Source of the DNA: Segetibacter koreensis DSM 18137
Lineage (GTDB): Bacteria > Bacteroidota > Bacteroidia > Chitinophagales > Chitinophagaceae
Assembly (NCBI RefSeq): GCF_000374045.1
Contig: NZ_KB893314.1
Coordinates: forward strand, 395,372-459,371
Direction of reading: 5' to 3'
DNA: 64,000 nt
Positions 47,657 through 55,743 of the stretch are shown in pieces. The first letter of the stretch is position 1, and each line of letters starts with the position of its first letter. The notes beneath the pieces are model-generated. The model ran no database searches and was not told the origin of the DNA. It worked only from the letters and a program-made list of their open reading frames with translations. Position numbers and translations under genes: made by a program.

Positions 47657-48529
47657 ATGGAACTTTCACAAATTATTCCTCATATCGAAGCATTGATTTT
47701 CGCCAGCGACAAACCGCTGACAACATTAGATATTGTTGAGCTTATCAATAATGCTTTTGCTTTTTTGGAAGAAAGAATATCTCTTGATCAGGTTGAGGCG
47801 TCAGTTGACGGTATACGCGAAAAATATAGTACTGATTTTTATCCATTCGAGGTAAGAGAAAGTGGTGGCGGATGGCAGTTTTTAACTAAAAAAGTCTTTC
47901 ATAAAACAATTGCACAGTTAAACGGAGACAAATTTTTAAAACGCCTTTCTAATGCAGCTTTAGAGACCCTTGCTATCATTGCATATAAACAACCTATAAC
48001 AAAAGGTGAAGTAGAGGCTATACGCGGCGTAAACAGTGATTACTCTATTCAAAAATTATTAGAAAAGGACTTGATAATCATTTCCGGACGCAATGAAGAA
48101 CTTCCGGGTAAGCCGCTTGTATATTCTACCTCTAAATCCTTTATGGATTATTTTGGCATAAATTCTACTGATGACCTTCCTAAAATAAAAGAAGTGCTTG
48201 CAGAACAATCTGTTACGCAGGGAACTTTAATACACGATGCTGTAAATAGTCATGGCGAGGACGAAGAATTATCTGAAGGTAACGTAACAGAAGATTCTCG
48301 AAAAGAAGAAGCTACTGAAGATGCAACTTCGAGTTTAATTGTGGGTGATAACGGAGAACTTATTGAGCAGCAAGAAAATATTACAAATGAAGAATCATTG
48401 GAGAATGAAATTGCAGCAGATGAAGTTTCTGATAAATCAACTTCAGCCGACCAAGAAATAAAACCAGAAGATGAAAATAAGGGCAATGAAAGTTCTGACC
48501 CCTTGCCTGGAGACGCAAAAGATGAATAA
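47657..48529 (+). CDS. scpB: Chromosome segregation and condensation protein ScpB
   Basis: A kleisin-associated winged-helix protein of the SMC-ScpAB condensin. The two winged helices occupy about residues 1-180: IEALIFASDKPLTTLDIVE, GGWQFLTKK, AALETLAIIAYKQPITKGEVEAIRG (key part LAIIAYKQPITKGEVE), and GRNEELPGKPLVYSTSK near 155. The remaining 110 residues are a low-complexity, strongly acidic tail (Glu/Asp/Ser), longer than in the E. coli-type family. scpA and smc are absent here. It lies 67 bases after atpG and before lysA. Confidence 0.92.
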   Translation: MELSQIIPHIEALIFASDKPLTTLDIVELINNAFAFLEERISLDQVEASVDGIREKYSTDFYPFEVRESGGGWQFLTKKVFHKTIAQLNGDKFLKRLSNAALETLAIIAYKQPITKGEVEAIRGVNSDYSIQKLLEKDLIIISGRNEELPGKPLVYSTSKSFMDYFGINSTDDLPKIKEVLAEQSVTQGTLIHDAVNSHGEDEELSEGNVTEDSRKEEATEDATSSLIVGDNGELIEQQENITNEESLENEIAADEVSDKSTSADQEIKPEDENKGNESSDPLPGDAKDE

Positions 48530-48566
48530 TAACTTCTATTTACTTTTCCCCTGATTTTTTTCCCGC

Positions 48567-48574
48567 TATTTTTG
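48567..48574 (+). promoter_or_regulatory. Predicted -7 box of the lysA promoter
   Basis: TATTTTTG, exact TAnnTTTG, only seven bases before the lysA ATG. If used, the mRNA would start at or next to the start codon. A -33 box is not clear. Confidence 0.4.
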
Positions 48575-48581
48575 CAACCTT

Positions 48582-49796
48582 ATGCCTGAACAACTATCTC
48601 GTAAACAACTAATTAATATTGCCACCGATTTTGGCACACCTGTATATATTTACCATGCAGAAAAAATTGCAGAGCAATATCATAAGCTAAAACATGCTTT
48701 TAAAAAATGCGACTCAAGATTCTTTTATGCATGCAAGTCACTAACAAACATTAATATCCTTAAATGGATGAAACAAATTGGTACTTCCCTTGATTGTGTT
48801 AGTATCAACGAAGTAATGCTGGGTTTGAAAGCAGGTTTTGAGCCCCAAGAAATTTTGTTTACACCCAATTGTGTAGATTTTGAAGAAATAGAAGCAGGAA
48901 AAAACCTTGGTGTTATTGTAAACATAGACAATATATCTATTCTGGAACAGTTTGGCAATCGCTATGGCAATTCTTATCCTGTTTGCATCCGATTGAACCC
49001 GCATATTATGGCGGGTGGCAATTATAAGATTTCGACCGGACATGTCGATAGCAAATTTGGTATTTCCATTCATCAGCTTCGTCATATTGAGCGCCTCGTT
49101 AAATCCACCAACCTAAACGTTACAGGTTTGCACATGCACACAGGCAGCGAAATAAAAGATGTAAATGTGTTTTTGCAAGGCCTGGAAGTGATGTTTGAAA
49201 TAGCCCGTCATTTTGATAATCTTGAATTTATTGATCTCGGAAGCGGTTTCAAAGTTCCTTATCAGGAAGGTGACACTGAAACAGATGTAAATCAGTTAGG
49301 CGAAAAAGTTGCTGAAGCTTTTGAAGAATTTGAAAAAGAAACAGGCAAAAATCTGCAGATATGGTTCGAGCCGGGAAAGTATCTTGTAAGTGAAGCCGGT
49401 TATTTTGTGGTAAAAGCAAACGTAGTTAAGCAAACAACTGCGACAGTTTTTGCGGGTGTAAATAGTGGCTTCAACCATCTCATCCGGCCTATGTTTTACG
49501 ATTCGTTTCATCGCATCGAAAACATCAGCAACCCAAAAGGTGCTGAAAGAATATATACTGTGGTCGGCAACATTTGTGAGACAGACACTTTTGCGTGGGA
49601 TAGAAAGCTAAATGAAGTTCGTGAAGGAGATTTTCTTGTTTTCTACAATGCAGGGGCTTATGGATTTGAAATGTCTAGCAATTTCAACTCGCGGTTAAAG
49701 CCGGCGGAAGTGCTGGTAAAAGGCGGTGAAGCAAAGCTTATTCGAAGCAGAGATGTTTTTGAAGACCTGCTAAGAAACCAGATCGAAGTATTATAA
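48582..49796 (+). CDS. lysA: Diaminopimelate decarboxylase
   Basis: A PLP enzyme that turns meso-diaminopimelate into lysine, the last step of that pathway. The 404 residues are normal. Fold-type III barrel: the PLP Lys is in FFYACKSLTN (about 46-55), glycine-rich phosphate motif in FIDLGSGFKVPY, GLHMHTGSEIKD (about 182-193), EPGKYLVSEAGYF (about 264-276) and the C-terminal active-site segment GNICETDTFAWDR with YNAGAYGFEMSSNFN. It stands in a run with atpG and scpB but probably has its own promoter and terminator. Confidence 0.96.
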   Translation: MPEQLSRKQLINIATDFGTPVYIYHAEKIAEQYHKLKHAFKKCDSRFFYACKSLTNINILKWMKQIGTSLDCVSINEVMLGLKAGFEPQEILFTPNCVDFEEIEAGKNLGVIVNIDNISILEQFGNRYGNSYPVCIRLNPHIMAGGNYKISTGHVDSKFGISIHQLRHIERLVKSTNLNVTGLHMHTGSEIKDVNVFLQGLEVMFEIARHFDNLEFIDLGSGFKVPYQEGDTETDVNQLGEKVAEAFEEFEKETGKNLQIWFEPGKYLVSEAGYFVVKANVVKQTTATVFAGVNSGFNHLIRPMFYDSFHRIENISNPKGAERIYTVVGNICETDTFAWDRKLNEVREGDFLVFYNAGAYGFEMSSNFNSRLKPAEVLVKGGEAKLIRSRDVFEDLLRNQIEVL

Positions 49797-49807
49797 CGCT
49801 TAATATC

Positions 49808-49834
49808 AAAACCACATGTTTATGTGGTTTTTTA
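49808..49834 (+). terminator. Terminator after lysA
   Basis: AAACCACAT and ATGTGGTTT pair around a 4-nt loop, followed by TTTAATTT, 13 bases past the lysA stop. Confidence 0.8.
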
Positions 49835-49890
49835 ATTTAAAAATGTGGCTTAATCTTGTATCAATTATAGAAGAGTTTTAGGGGGATTCT

Positions 49891-49923
49891 AAAAAGTTGC
49901 AGTTTCTACTGCAACTTTTTTTA
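49891..49923 (+). terminator. Second, stronger terminator with no gene before it
   Basis: AAAAAGTTGCAGT and ACTGCAACTTTTT form a perfect 13-bp stem around a 4-nt loop, followed by TTT. It could be a back-up for lysA or the 3' end of a small RNA starting inside or after the first terminator. The A-run also allows the minus direction. Confidence 0.75.
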
Positions 49924-50252
49924 TAACTCCAGGTCAACCAAACATTTATATGCTTTTAAAATAAAATATTTGATTTTCGTCATCATCAAATCACTTGAGC
50001 TTTTCGTTTTGAAAGTCTTACAAAAAGTCGCGAATAGTAATTATATTCCTTCTATGTTATTGTCAGATTTTTTTATTAAGAAGCTACCGATAAAATTACA
50101 AATATGAAAATCTGCATCAGTATAATTTGTTGCTGCAGCAGCTGCTACGACATTTTATTTCTGCCGCCTTTGTTACTCACGCTTTTTCTTTAAATCATAT
50201 TTATAATAGTCCTTGTAGCTTTTCTTTCACATAAAAGCACCCGCGGTTTCCC

Positions 50253-50260
50253 TAACTTTG
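50253..50260 (+). promoter_or_regulatory. Predicted -7 box of the ileS promoter
   Basis: TAACTTTG, exact TAnnTTTG, 34 bases before the preferred ATG at 50295. The leader would be about 30 nt, too short for a T-box riboswitch. Confidence 0.5.
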
Positions 50261-50294
50261 CACACTTTTTACAATATACCGAGCTTTGACAATT

Positions 50295-53200
50295 ATGAAA
50301 GTAAAATACAAAGAGTTTTCAGGTTTAAACCTTCCCGCAATAGAAAAAGAGATTTTAACTAAGTGGGAAGAAAATGATGCTTTCGAAAAAAGTGTGATGT
50401 TAAGAGAAGGAGCAACCCCGTTCGTCTTTTACGAAGGTCCTCCCAGTGCCAATGGCATGCCCGGTATTCATCACGTTATTTCACGTACACTTAAAGACTT
50501 GGTTTGCCGGTATAAAACAATGCAAGGCTTCCAGGTAAAACGAAAAGGCGGCTGGGATACCCATGGCCTGCCTGTTGAGCTGGGAGTAGAAAAAATGTTA
50601 GGAATCACTAAGGAAGACATCGGCAAAAAAATCTCTGTTGCCGAGTACAATGAGACCTGCAGAAAAGAAGTATTAAAATACAAAGACAAGTGGGATGAGA
50701 TTACTACAAAAATGGGGTATTGGGTTGACTTAAATGACCCTTATATCACCTTTGATAATAAATATATAGAAACTTTATGGTGGTTGCTAAAGCGATTGTA
50801 CGATAAAGGATTGTTATACGAAAGCGTTAGCATACAGCCTTATAGCCCGGCTGCAGGGACAGGCTTAAGTTCTCATGAACTTAACCAGCCGGGCACTTAT
50901 AAAAATGTAAAAGACACTTCGGCGGTGGCCATGTTTAAGGCAGTAGAAAATGAAAAAAGCCAGTTTCTTTTTAATTCTGTTATCAACCAGCCTTCACCCG
51001 ATATTTACTTCCTCGCCTGGACAACCACACCATGGACTCTGCCATCAAACCTCGGCCTGACGGCCGGACCGAATATTGATTATGTTTTGGTAAAGACGTA
51101 TAATCCTTATACCCATCTTCCGGTAAATGTTATTCTTGCAAAAGCGTTAATTAGCAAGTATTTTAAACCTGAAGGAGAAAACGGAGAATTTGAAAATTAT
51201 ACAGAAAATAATAAAATCTTACCATGGAAAATATTAGCTGAATTCAAAGGTTCTGAATTAGAGGGAATTCAGTATGAGCAGCTCCTCTCCTACCCTGCAA
51301 ACAGCCTTAAAAATATTTTGCCTTTGGCAGATGAAGTGCCTGAACCATTCAGGGTACTTTTAGCAGATTTTGTAACAACTGAAGATGGTACAGGTATCGT
51401 ACACACTGCTCCTGCATTTGGTGCTGATGACTATAAAGTTGGCAAAAAGTATAATATTGGCATTCTCACTATGGTTGACCGCCAGGGCAAGTTTGTAGAC
51501 GGACTTGGAGAATTCAGCAACCGTTTTGTAAAAAATTACAAGGACGAAAAAGGGTATGAAGATGTTAATGTAGATATATCAGTAAAGCTAAAAAAAGAAA
51601 ATAAGGCTTTTAAAGTTGAAAAATACGAACATAGCTATCCCCATTGCTGGCGTACCGATAAGCCAATTCTCTATTATCCTTTAGATGCATGGTTTATAAA
51701 AACCACCGCTTTAAAAGACAGGATGGTTGAATTAAATAAGACGATCAACTGGAAACCAAAATCAACCGGTGAAGGGCGTTTTGGCAACTGGCTTGAAAAT
51801 ATGGTAGACTGGAATCTAAGTCGTAGCCGTTATTGGGGAACGCCTTTACCTGTCTGGAAAACAGCTGATGGAAGCGAAGAAAAATGCATCGGTAGCATTG
51901 AAGAACTGATATCGGCAGCAGAAGAAGCAAAAAAATTACTGGGTGAAGCTGTTAATCAGCATTTGTCAACCGCAGACTTAGATCTGCATAAGCCTTTTGT
52001 TGATGAGATCGTGCTTGTAAGTGAAAGCGGAAAGCCTATGAAACGAGTGCCCGATTTAGTTGACGTTTGGTTTGACAGCGGCGCAATGCCTTATGCTCAA
52101 TTGCATTATCCTTTTGAAAATAAAGATCTGATTGATGCGGGCAAAGCTTTCCCTGCTGATTTTATAGCTGAAGGCGTAGACCAGACACGCGGATGGTTTT
52201 ATACTTTACATGCCCTTTGTGTATTATTATTTGACAGTGTTGCTTACAAAACCGTAGTGTCAAATGGGCTGGTTCTCGATAAGAATGGCAACAAGATGAG
52301 TAAGCGCCTGGGCAATGTGGTAGATCCGTTTCAGACAATTGAAAAATTTGGAGCAGATGCCACCCGCTGGTACCTCATCACCAACGCCAGCCCCTGGGAT
52401 AATTTGAAATTTGATATCGGCGGTATACAGGAAGTACAACGTAAATTTTTCGGCACCTTATACAACACGTACCAGTTTTTTGCGCTTTATAGCAACCTTG
52501 ACGGGTTTGCATTTAAAGAAGCATATATACCGTTAGATCAACGGCCTGAAATTGACCGTTGGATCTTGTCTTCTCTAAACAGCCTGGTGATACGAGTTAC
52601 CGAAAGTATGAATGATTATGAACCGACACAGGCGGGCAGAGCTATTGAAGAATTTGTAGATGAGCATTTAAGTAACTGGTATGTACGTCTCTGTCGTCGC
52701 CGTTTCTGGAAAGGTGAATACGGGCAGGATAAAATTTGTGCGTATCAAACGTTATACGAATGCCTGGAAACGGTTGTAAGATTAATGGCACCAATTTCAC
52801 CTTTTTTCAGTGATGCAGTTTTTCATAATCTCAATGCAGTAACCGGTCGTTTTAATGTTGAGAGTGTTCACCATACTGATTTTCCAAAAGAAAACAAAGC
52901 AGCGGTTGATACATTACTCGAAGAAAGAATGCAACTGGCACAAGATGCTTCTTCCTTAATATTAAGCATCCGCAAAAAAGTAAATATTAAAGTTCGCCAG
53001 CCTCTGCAAAAAGTACTTATACCCGTGCTAAATCCACAGATGAAAGAGCAACTTTTAAAGGTTGAGGATTTAATTAAAAGCGAAGTAAATGTAAAAGAAA
53101 TTGAATATATAACCGAAACGGAGGGATTTATTAATAAAAAAATAAAGCCCAATTTTATTGCATTAGGGAAAAAACTGGGGTCAAAAATGAAAGCTGTCAC

Positions 53201-53660
53201 CGCAGCGTTAACAGCTTTTACACAAAACGACATTTCTAAATTTGAAAAAGAAGGAAATTTTATTTTGCAGATTAATGGTGAACCTTTAACTTTAAATTTA
53301 ACAGAAGTAGAAATTTCCGCAGAAGATATTCCAGGGTGGAGTGTGGCATCTAAAGGGAGTTTGACAGTGGCCCTCGACATTACAGTTTCTGACCAGTTGA
53401 GAAAAGAAGGGGAAGCGCGCGAGTTTGTAAATCGTATCCAAAATTTAAGAAAAGACAGTGGTTTTGAAGTTACTGACCGAATTAACATTAATATAGAGGA
53501 AAATGAACGGCTGGTAAATTCAATAAATGAATATAAAAACTATATTTGCGCCGAAATTTTGGCAGATTCTATTGATTTTGTACCGCAAATACTGGATGGA
53601 GGAACTGAAATAGAAATAAATGATATTCCGTTACATGTTAGTGTAATTAAAAAATCATAA
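50295..53660 (+). CDS. ileS: Isoleucyl-tRNA synthetase
   Basis: Charges tRNA-Ile; class I synthetase of 1121 residues from ATG 50295 (MKVKYKEFSGLNLPAIE); the TTG nine bases upstream is less likely. HIGH signature is GIHHVISRTLKD (about 57-68), the editing domain runs about 185-430, and KMSKR is GNKMSKRLGNVVDP near residue 665. WFDSGAMPYAQLHYP lies before it. It belongs to the longer eukaryote/archaeal-like type common in Bacteroidota rather than the 940-residue E. coli type, judged by length and the C-terminal 250 residues. This group is often linked with mupirocin resistance; not testable here. The DksA-like gene begins 4 bases later. Confidence 0.96.
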   Translation: MKVKYKEFSGLNLPAIEKEILTKWEENDAFEKSVMLREGATPFVFYEGPPSANGMPGIHHVISRTLKDLVCRYKTMQGFQVKRKGGWDTHGLPVELGVEKMLGITKEDIGKKISVAEYNETCRKEVLKYKDKWDEITTKMGYWVDLNDPYITFDNKYIETLWWLLKRLYDKGLLYESVSIQPYSPAAGTGLSSHELNQPGTYKNVKDTSAVAMFKAVENEKSQFLFNSVINQPSPDIYFLAWTTTPWTLPSNLGLTAGPNIDYVLVKTYNPYTHLPVNVILAKALISKYFKPEGENGEFENYTENNKILPWKILAEFKGSELEGIQYEQLLSYPANSLKNILPLADEVPEPFRVLLADFVTTEDGTGIVHTAPAFGADDYKVGKKYNIGILTMVDRQGKFVDGLGEFSNRFVKNYKDEKGYEDVNVDISVKLKKENKAFKVEKYEHSYPHCWRTDKPILYYPLDAWFIKTTALKDRMVELNKTINWKPKSTGEGRFGNWLENMVDWNLSRSRYWGTPLPVWKTADGSEEKCIGSIEELISAAEEAKKLLGEAVNQHLSTADLDLHKPFVDEIVLVSESGKPMKRVPDLVDVWFDSGAMPYAQLHYPFENKDLIDAGKAFPADFIAEGVDQTRGWFYTLHALCVLLFDSVAYKTVVSNGLVLDKNGNKMSKRLGNVVDPFQTIEKFGADATRWYLITNASPWDNLKFDIGGIQEVQRKFFGTLYNTYQFFALYSNLDGFAFKEAYIPLDQRPEIDRWILSSLNSLVIRVTESMNDYEPTQAGRAIEEFVDEHLSNWYVRLCRRRFWKGEYGQDKICAYQTLYECLETVVRLMAPISPFFSDAVFHNLNAVTGRFNVESVHHTDFPKENKAAVDTLLEERMQLAQDASSLILSIRKKVNIKVRQPLQKVLIPVLNPQMKEQLLKVEDLIKSEVNVKEIEYITETEGFINKKIKPNFIALGKKLGSKMKAVTAALTAFTQNDISKFEKEGNFILQINGEPLTLNLTEVEISAEDIPGWSVASKGSLTVALDITVSDQLRKEGEAREFVNRIQNLRKDSGFEVTDRININIEENERLVNSINEYKNYICAEILADSIDFVPQILDGGTEIEINDIPLHVSVIKKS

Positions 53661-53664
53661 TATA

Positions 53665-54567
53665 ATGGCTGCAAAAAAACCTTTAAAAGGAGCAAAGCCT
53701 GCTTCTGATGCCAGTGAATTTTTAAAAAAAGCTGGAACAACAAAAGTTACCTCTGGAAAAAGGGAACCTGTAGTGCCATTAAAACCAACAAAACAAACAT
53801 TTGACAAGCAGGAAAATAAGTTAGCAACACGTACAAAATCTGAGTTTGTTGCAGATAAATTTACTAAATCAACGACCGGAGAATCTAGAGAAACAGATTT
53901 AGACAAACCGGTTACTAAAAAATCGAAAGCCCCAGTGAAAAAAACACCAATAGAAAATTCGAAGGATAGCAAAGAAGTCGCTTCAACAAAAAAAGAAGTA
54001 TCTGAAAAAAAGTCTAAAGCAACTGTTGAGGTAGAAAAAGAAATAAAAACTCCCAAAGCATCTTCAAAGGCTGCAAAATCAGCAGAAAATAACCATGTGG
54101 TTATTCCAAAAACATCTACAGATAAAAAAGTAGATTATGAACCTGATTTTATGAAAAGTGTTTTAGACACTCCAGCCTCTGCTCCAGCTAATCCCACTAT
54201 GCGGTATAGCGATGCGGAATTACAGGAGTTTAGAGATCTGATTGGAAAAAAATTAGATGCTGCAAAAAAAGAGCTGGCATACCTTCAGGGTCTGATAACA
54301 CGCCGTGATGAAATGGGAGGAGATGAGACAGACAATCGGTACATGACCATGGAAGATGGTGGAATGAGTATGGAAAGGGAACAACTGAGCCAAATGGCAA
54401 GCCGCCAGATCACTTTTATCGATCATCTTGAAAAAGCCCTTATGCGTATTGAAAACAAGACGTATGGTATTTGTCGTGTTACTGGTAAGCTCATAGATAA
54501 AGCGCGCCTCCGTGCCGTACCACATGCCACCTTGAGCATGGAAGCTAAAATGGGAACTACAAAATAA
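53665..54567 (+). CDS. DksA/TraR-family protein with long basic N-terminal extension
   Basis: A 300-residue protein. The last 120 residues form the DksA/TraR part: a coiled-coil (ELQEFRDLIGKKLDAAKKEL, about 185-204) and the degenerate zinc-finger region TYGICRVTGKLIDKARLRA (about 268-286), which has one Cys where DksA has four. Residues 1-165 are a low-complexity Lys/Ser/Thr/Glu-rich stretch without structure. DksA relatives bind the RNA polymerase secondary channel and modulate transcription with ppGpp. The gene follows ileS by 4 bases. Loss of the zinc Cys residues is common among Bacteroidota homologues as I recall them. Confidence 0.85.
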   Translation: MAAKKPLKGAKPASDASEFLKKAGTTKVTSGKREPVVPLKPTKQTFDKQENKLATRTKSEFVADKFTKSTTGESRETDLDKPVTKKSKAPVKKTPIENSKDSKEVASTKKEVSEKKSKATVEVEKEIKTPKASSKAAKSAENNHVVIPKTSTDKKVDYEPDFMKSVLDTPASAPANPTMRYSDAELQEFRDLIGKKLDAAKKELAYLQGLITRRDEMGGDETDNRYMTMEDGGMSMEREQLSQMASRQITFIDHLEKALMRIENKTYGICRVTGKLIDKARLRAVPHATLSMEAKMGTTK

Positions 54568-54610
54568 TCAAAAAAATTGTTTCAGCATCGAAGACGTTTA
54601 CATTATCAAT

Positions 54611-54645
54611 GAAAAACTCCCTCAATAAAGGGAGTTTTTCATTTT
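54611..54645. terminator. Bidirectional terminator between the DksA-like and DUF2911 genes
   Basis: GAAAAACTCCCT and AGGGAGTTTTTC form a 12-bp stem around a 6-nt loop, with T-run on the plus strand and A-run before the stem. It sits between two convergent genes and can serve both. Confidence 0.9.
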
Positions 54646-54663
54646 CAACCTTAAAAGAACGAG

Positions 54664-55506
54664 TTAAAGCTGCTTCAATAATTTATTTCCAAAATTTTCG
54701 TAATCTGCATTTTTTGCTTCTTTAGCAAGCTCAATTGTTTTCATCGCACTTGCTTTTGCACCAGCCTTGTCTCCCATGTCTTTCTGAATTCTTGCTTTTT
54801 GTAAATACATAAAATACGCTTTCGGGTTTTCAGCTATTGCCTTATCAATATACTCTAAAGCCTTTTGATAGTTTTTGTCATACTCATAATAAAAAGTTGC
54901 GGCTTGGCTGTAAGGTTTTTTGTCGCCTTGTAGAGCTGCTTCTAATTGAGTGCGGATACGGTCTTTTATATTGGTTGTAATGGGAACAGCTACATCACTA
55001 TTACCCCACCTTAAATGCAGTTCGCAGCTTTCATTTTTTACATTTGCAAACTGCATTGTAAAAGTTTCAATTTTTTCTTTAATAGTAGTAACAGGTGCTT
55101 TCAAACGAACAACATCGTCACTTTCTTTAAAACCCTCTGAACCGGGATACGCTGTGCCTTTACTGAAAACAACATCCCATTGCCCCTGGTTTGGAACAGT
55201 ATAAATGACATAACTTCCAGAGTCAAGGTTTTTTCCGCCAATAGTAACATTGTCTGAAAAATGGATTTTTGTCGCTGCATTTGCGCCTGTTCTCCAAGGC
55301 CTACCATAAGGAGCAAGCTCACTGCCGGCACCAAAAACCTGGCGACCTTTTATGCCGGGACGGCTGTAAGTTAATTCTATTTTACCCATACCAAAATCCT
55401 GTATAATTGTCTGGGTAGTGCTGGGAGCTGGCATTGTTACCTGGGCATTTGCGGTAGCGGCAAATAACGCAACAGAAGTAAAAACAATTGAAAATACTTT
55501 TTTCAT
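54664..55506 (-). CDS. DUF2911 family secreted protein with TPR-like tail
   Basis: A signal peptide (MKKVFSIVFTSVALFAATANAQ) leads a 280-residue periplasmic protein. The DUF2911 domain covers about 25-165: IIQDFGMGKIELTYSRPGIKGRQ, PYGRPWRTGANAATKIHFSDN, GSYVIYTVPNQGQWDVVFSKG. The C-terminal 90 residues are helical and look like two tetratricopeptide-type repeats (QKALEYIDKAIAENPKAYFM; KARIQKDMGDKAGAKASAMK). No function is established for DUF2911. The promoter box lies 15 bases before the start. Confidence 0.85.
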   Translation of the reverse strand: MKKVFSIVFTSVALFAATANAQVTMPAPSTTQTIIQDFGMGKIELTYSRPGIKGRQVFGAGSELAPYGRPWRTGANAATKIHFSDNVTIGGKNLDSGSYVIYTVPNQGQWDVVFSKGTAYPGSEGFKESDDVVRLKAPVTTIKEKIETFTMQFANVKNESCELHLRWGNSDVAVPITTNIKDRIRTQLEAALQGDKKPYSQAATFYYEYDKNYQKALEYIDKAIAENPKAYFMYLQKARIQKDMGDKAGAKASAMKTIELAKEAKNADYENFGNKLLKQL

Positions 55507-55520
55507 AAATCTAATTTCTG

Positions 55521-55528
55521 CAAACGTA
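55521..55528 (-). promoter_or_regulatory. Predicted -7 box of the DUF2911 gene
   Basis: On the minus strand TACGTTTG, exact TAnnTTTG, 14 bases before the ATG at 55506. Confidence 0.45.
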
Positions 55529-55743
55529 CAGCAAGAAGTATAAAAACGTGATATTATAATGCGAGTAATTATAAGGTTGTTTTCAACAAGAAAAAAGCGG
55601 TATATGAAAAGTAGTTTTAAATAAGACTATTCTTACTTCTGGCAATACAAGTTTCACCATCAATTAAAAATAAATTCATCGAATGAATATATTTTATTTA
55701 AGTTTGTTAAAATAAAAATTTAGACAAGGCTAAATAGAAATCA

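Larger units (their letters stand above)
49797..50294. other. Intergenic region between lysA and ileS
   Basis: Contains two terminators (49808-49834 and 49891-49923) and, at its far end, the ileS -7 box (50253-50260). I see no gene, tRNA or T-box between them; the 56 bases between the two terminators hold no open reading frame. Confidence 0.5.

Noticed and set aside
48250-48529. Separate gene for the acidic tail of ScpB
   Set aside because: The tail is in frame with scpB with no internal start signal; acidic tails of this type occur in the family.
50100-50294. T-box leader of ileS
   Set aside because: The -7 box leaves about 30 bases of leader, and no T-box core sequence is seen.
52868-53488. 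Antisense frame (206 codons) inside ileS
   Set aside because: Shadow of the ileS coding frame, with no independent support.
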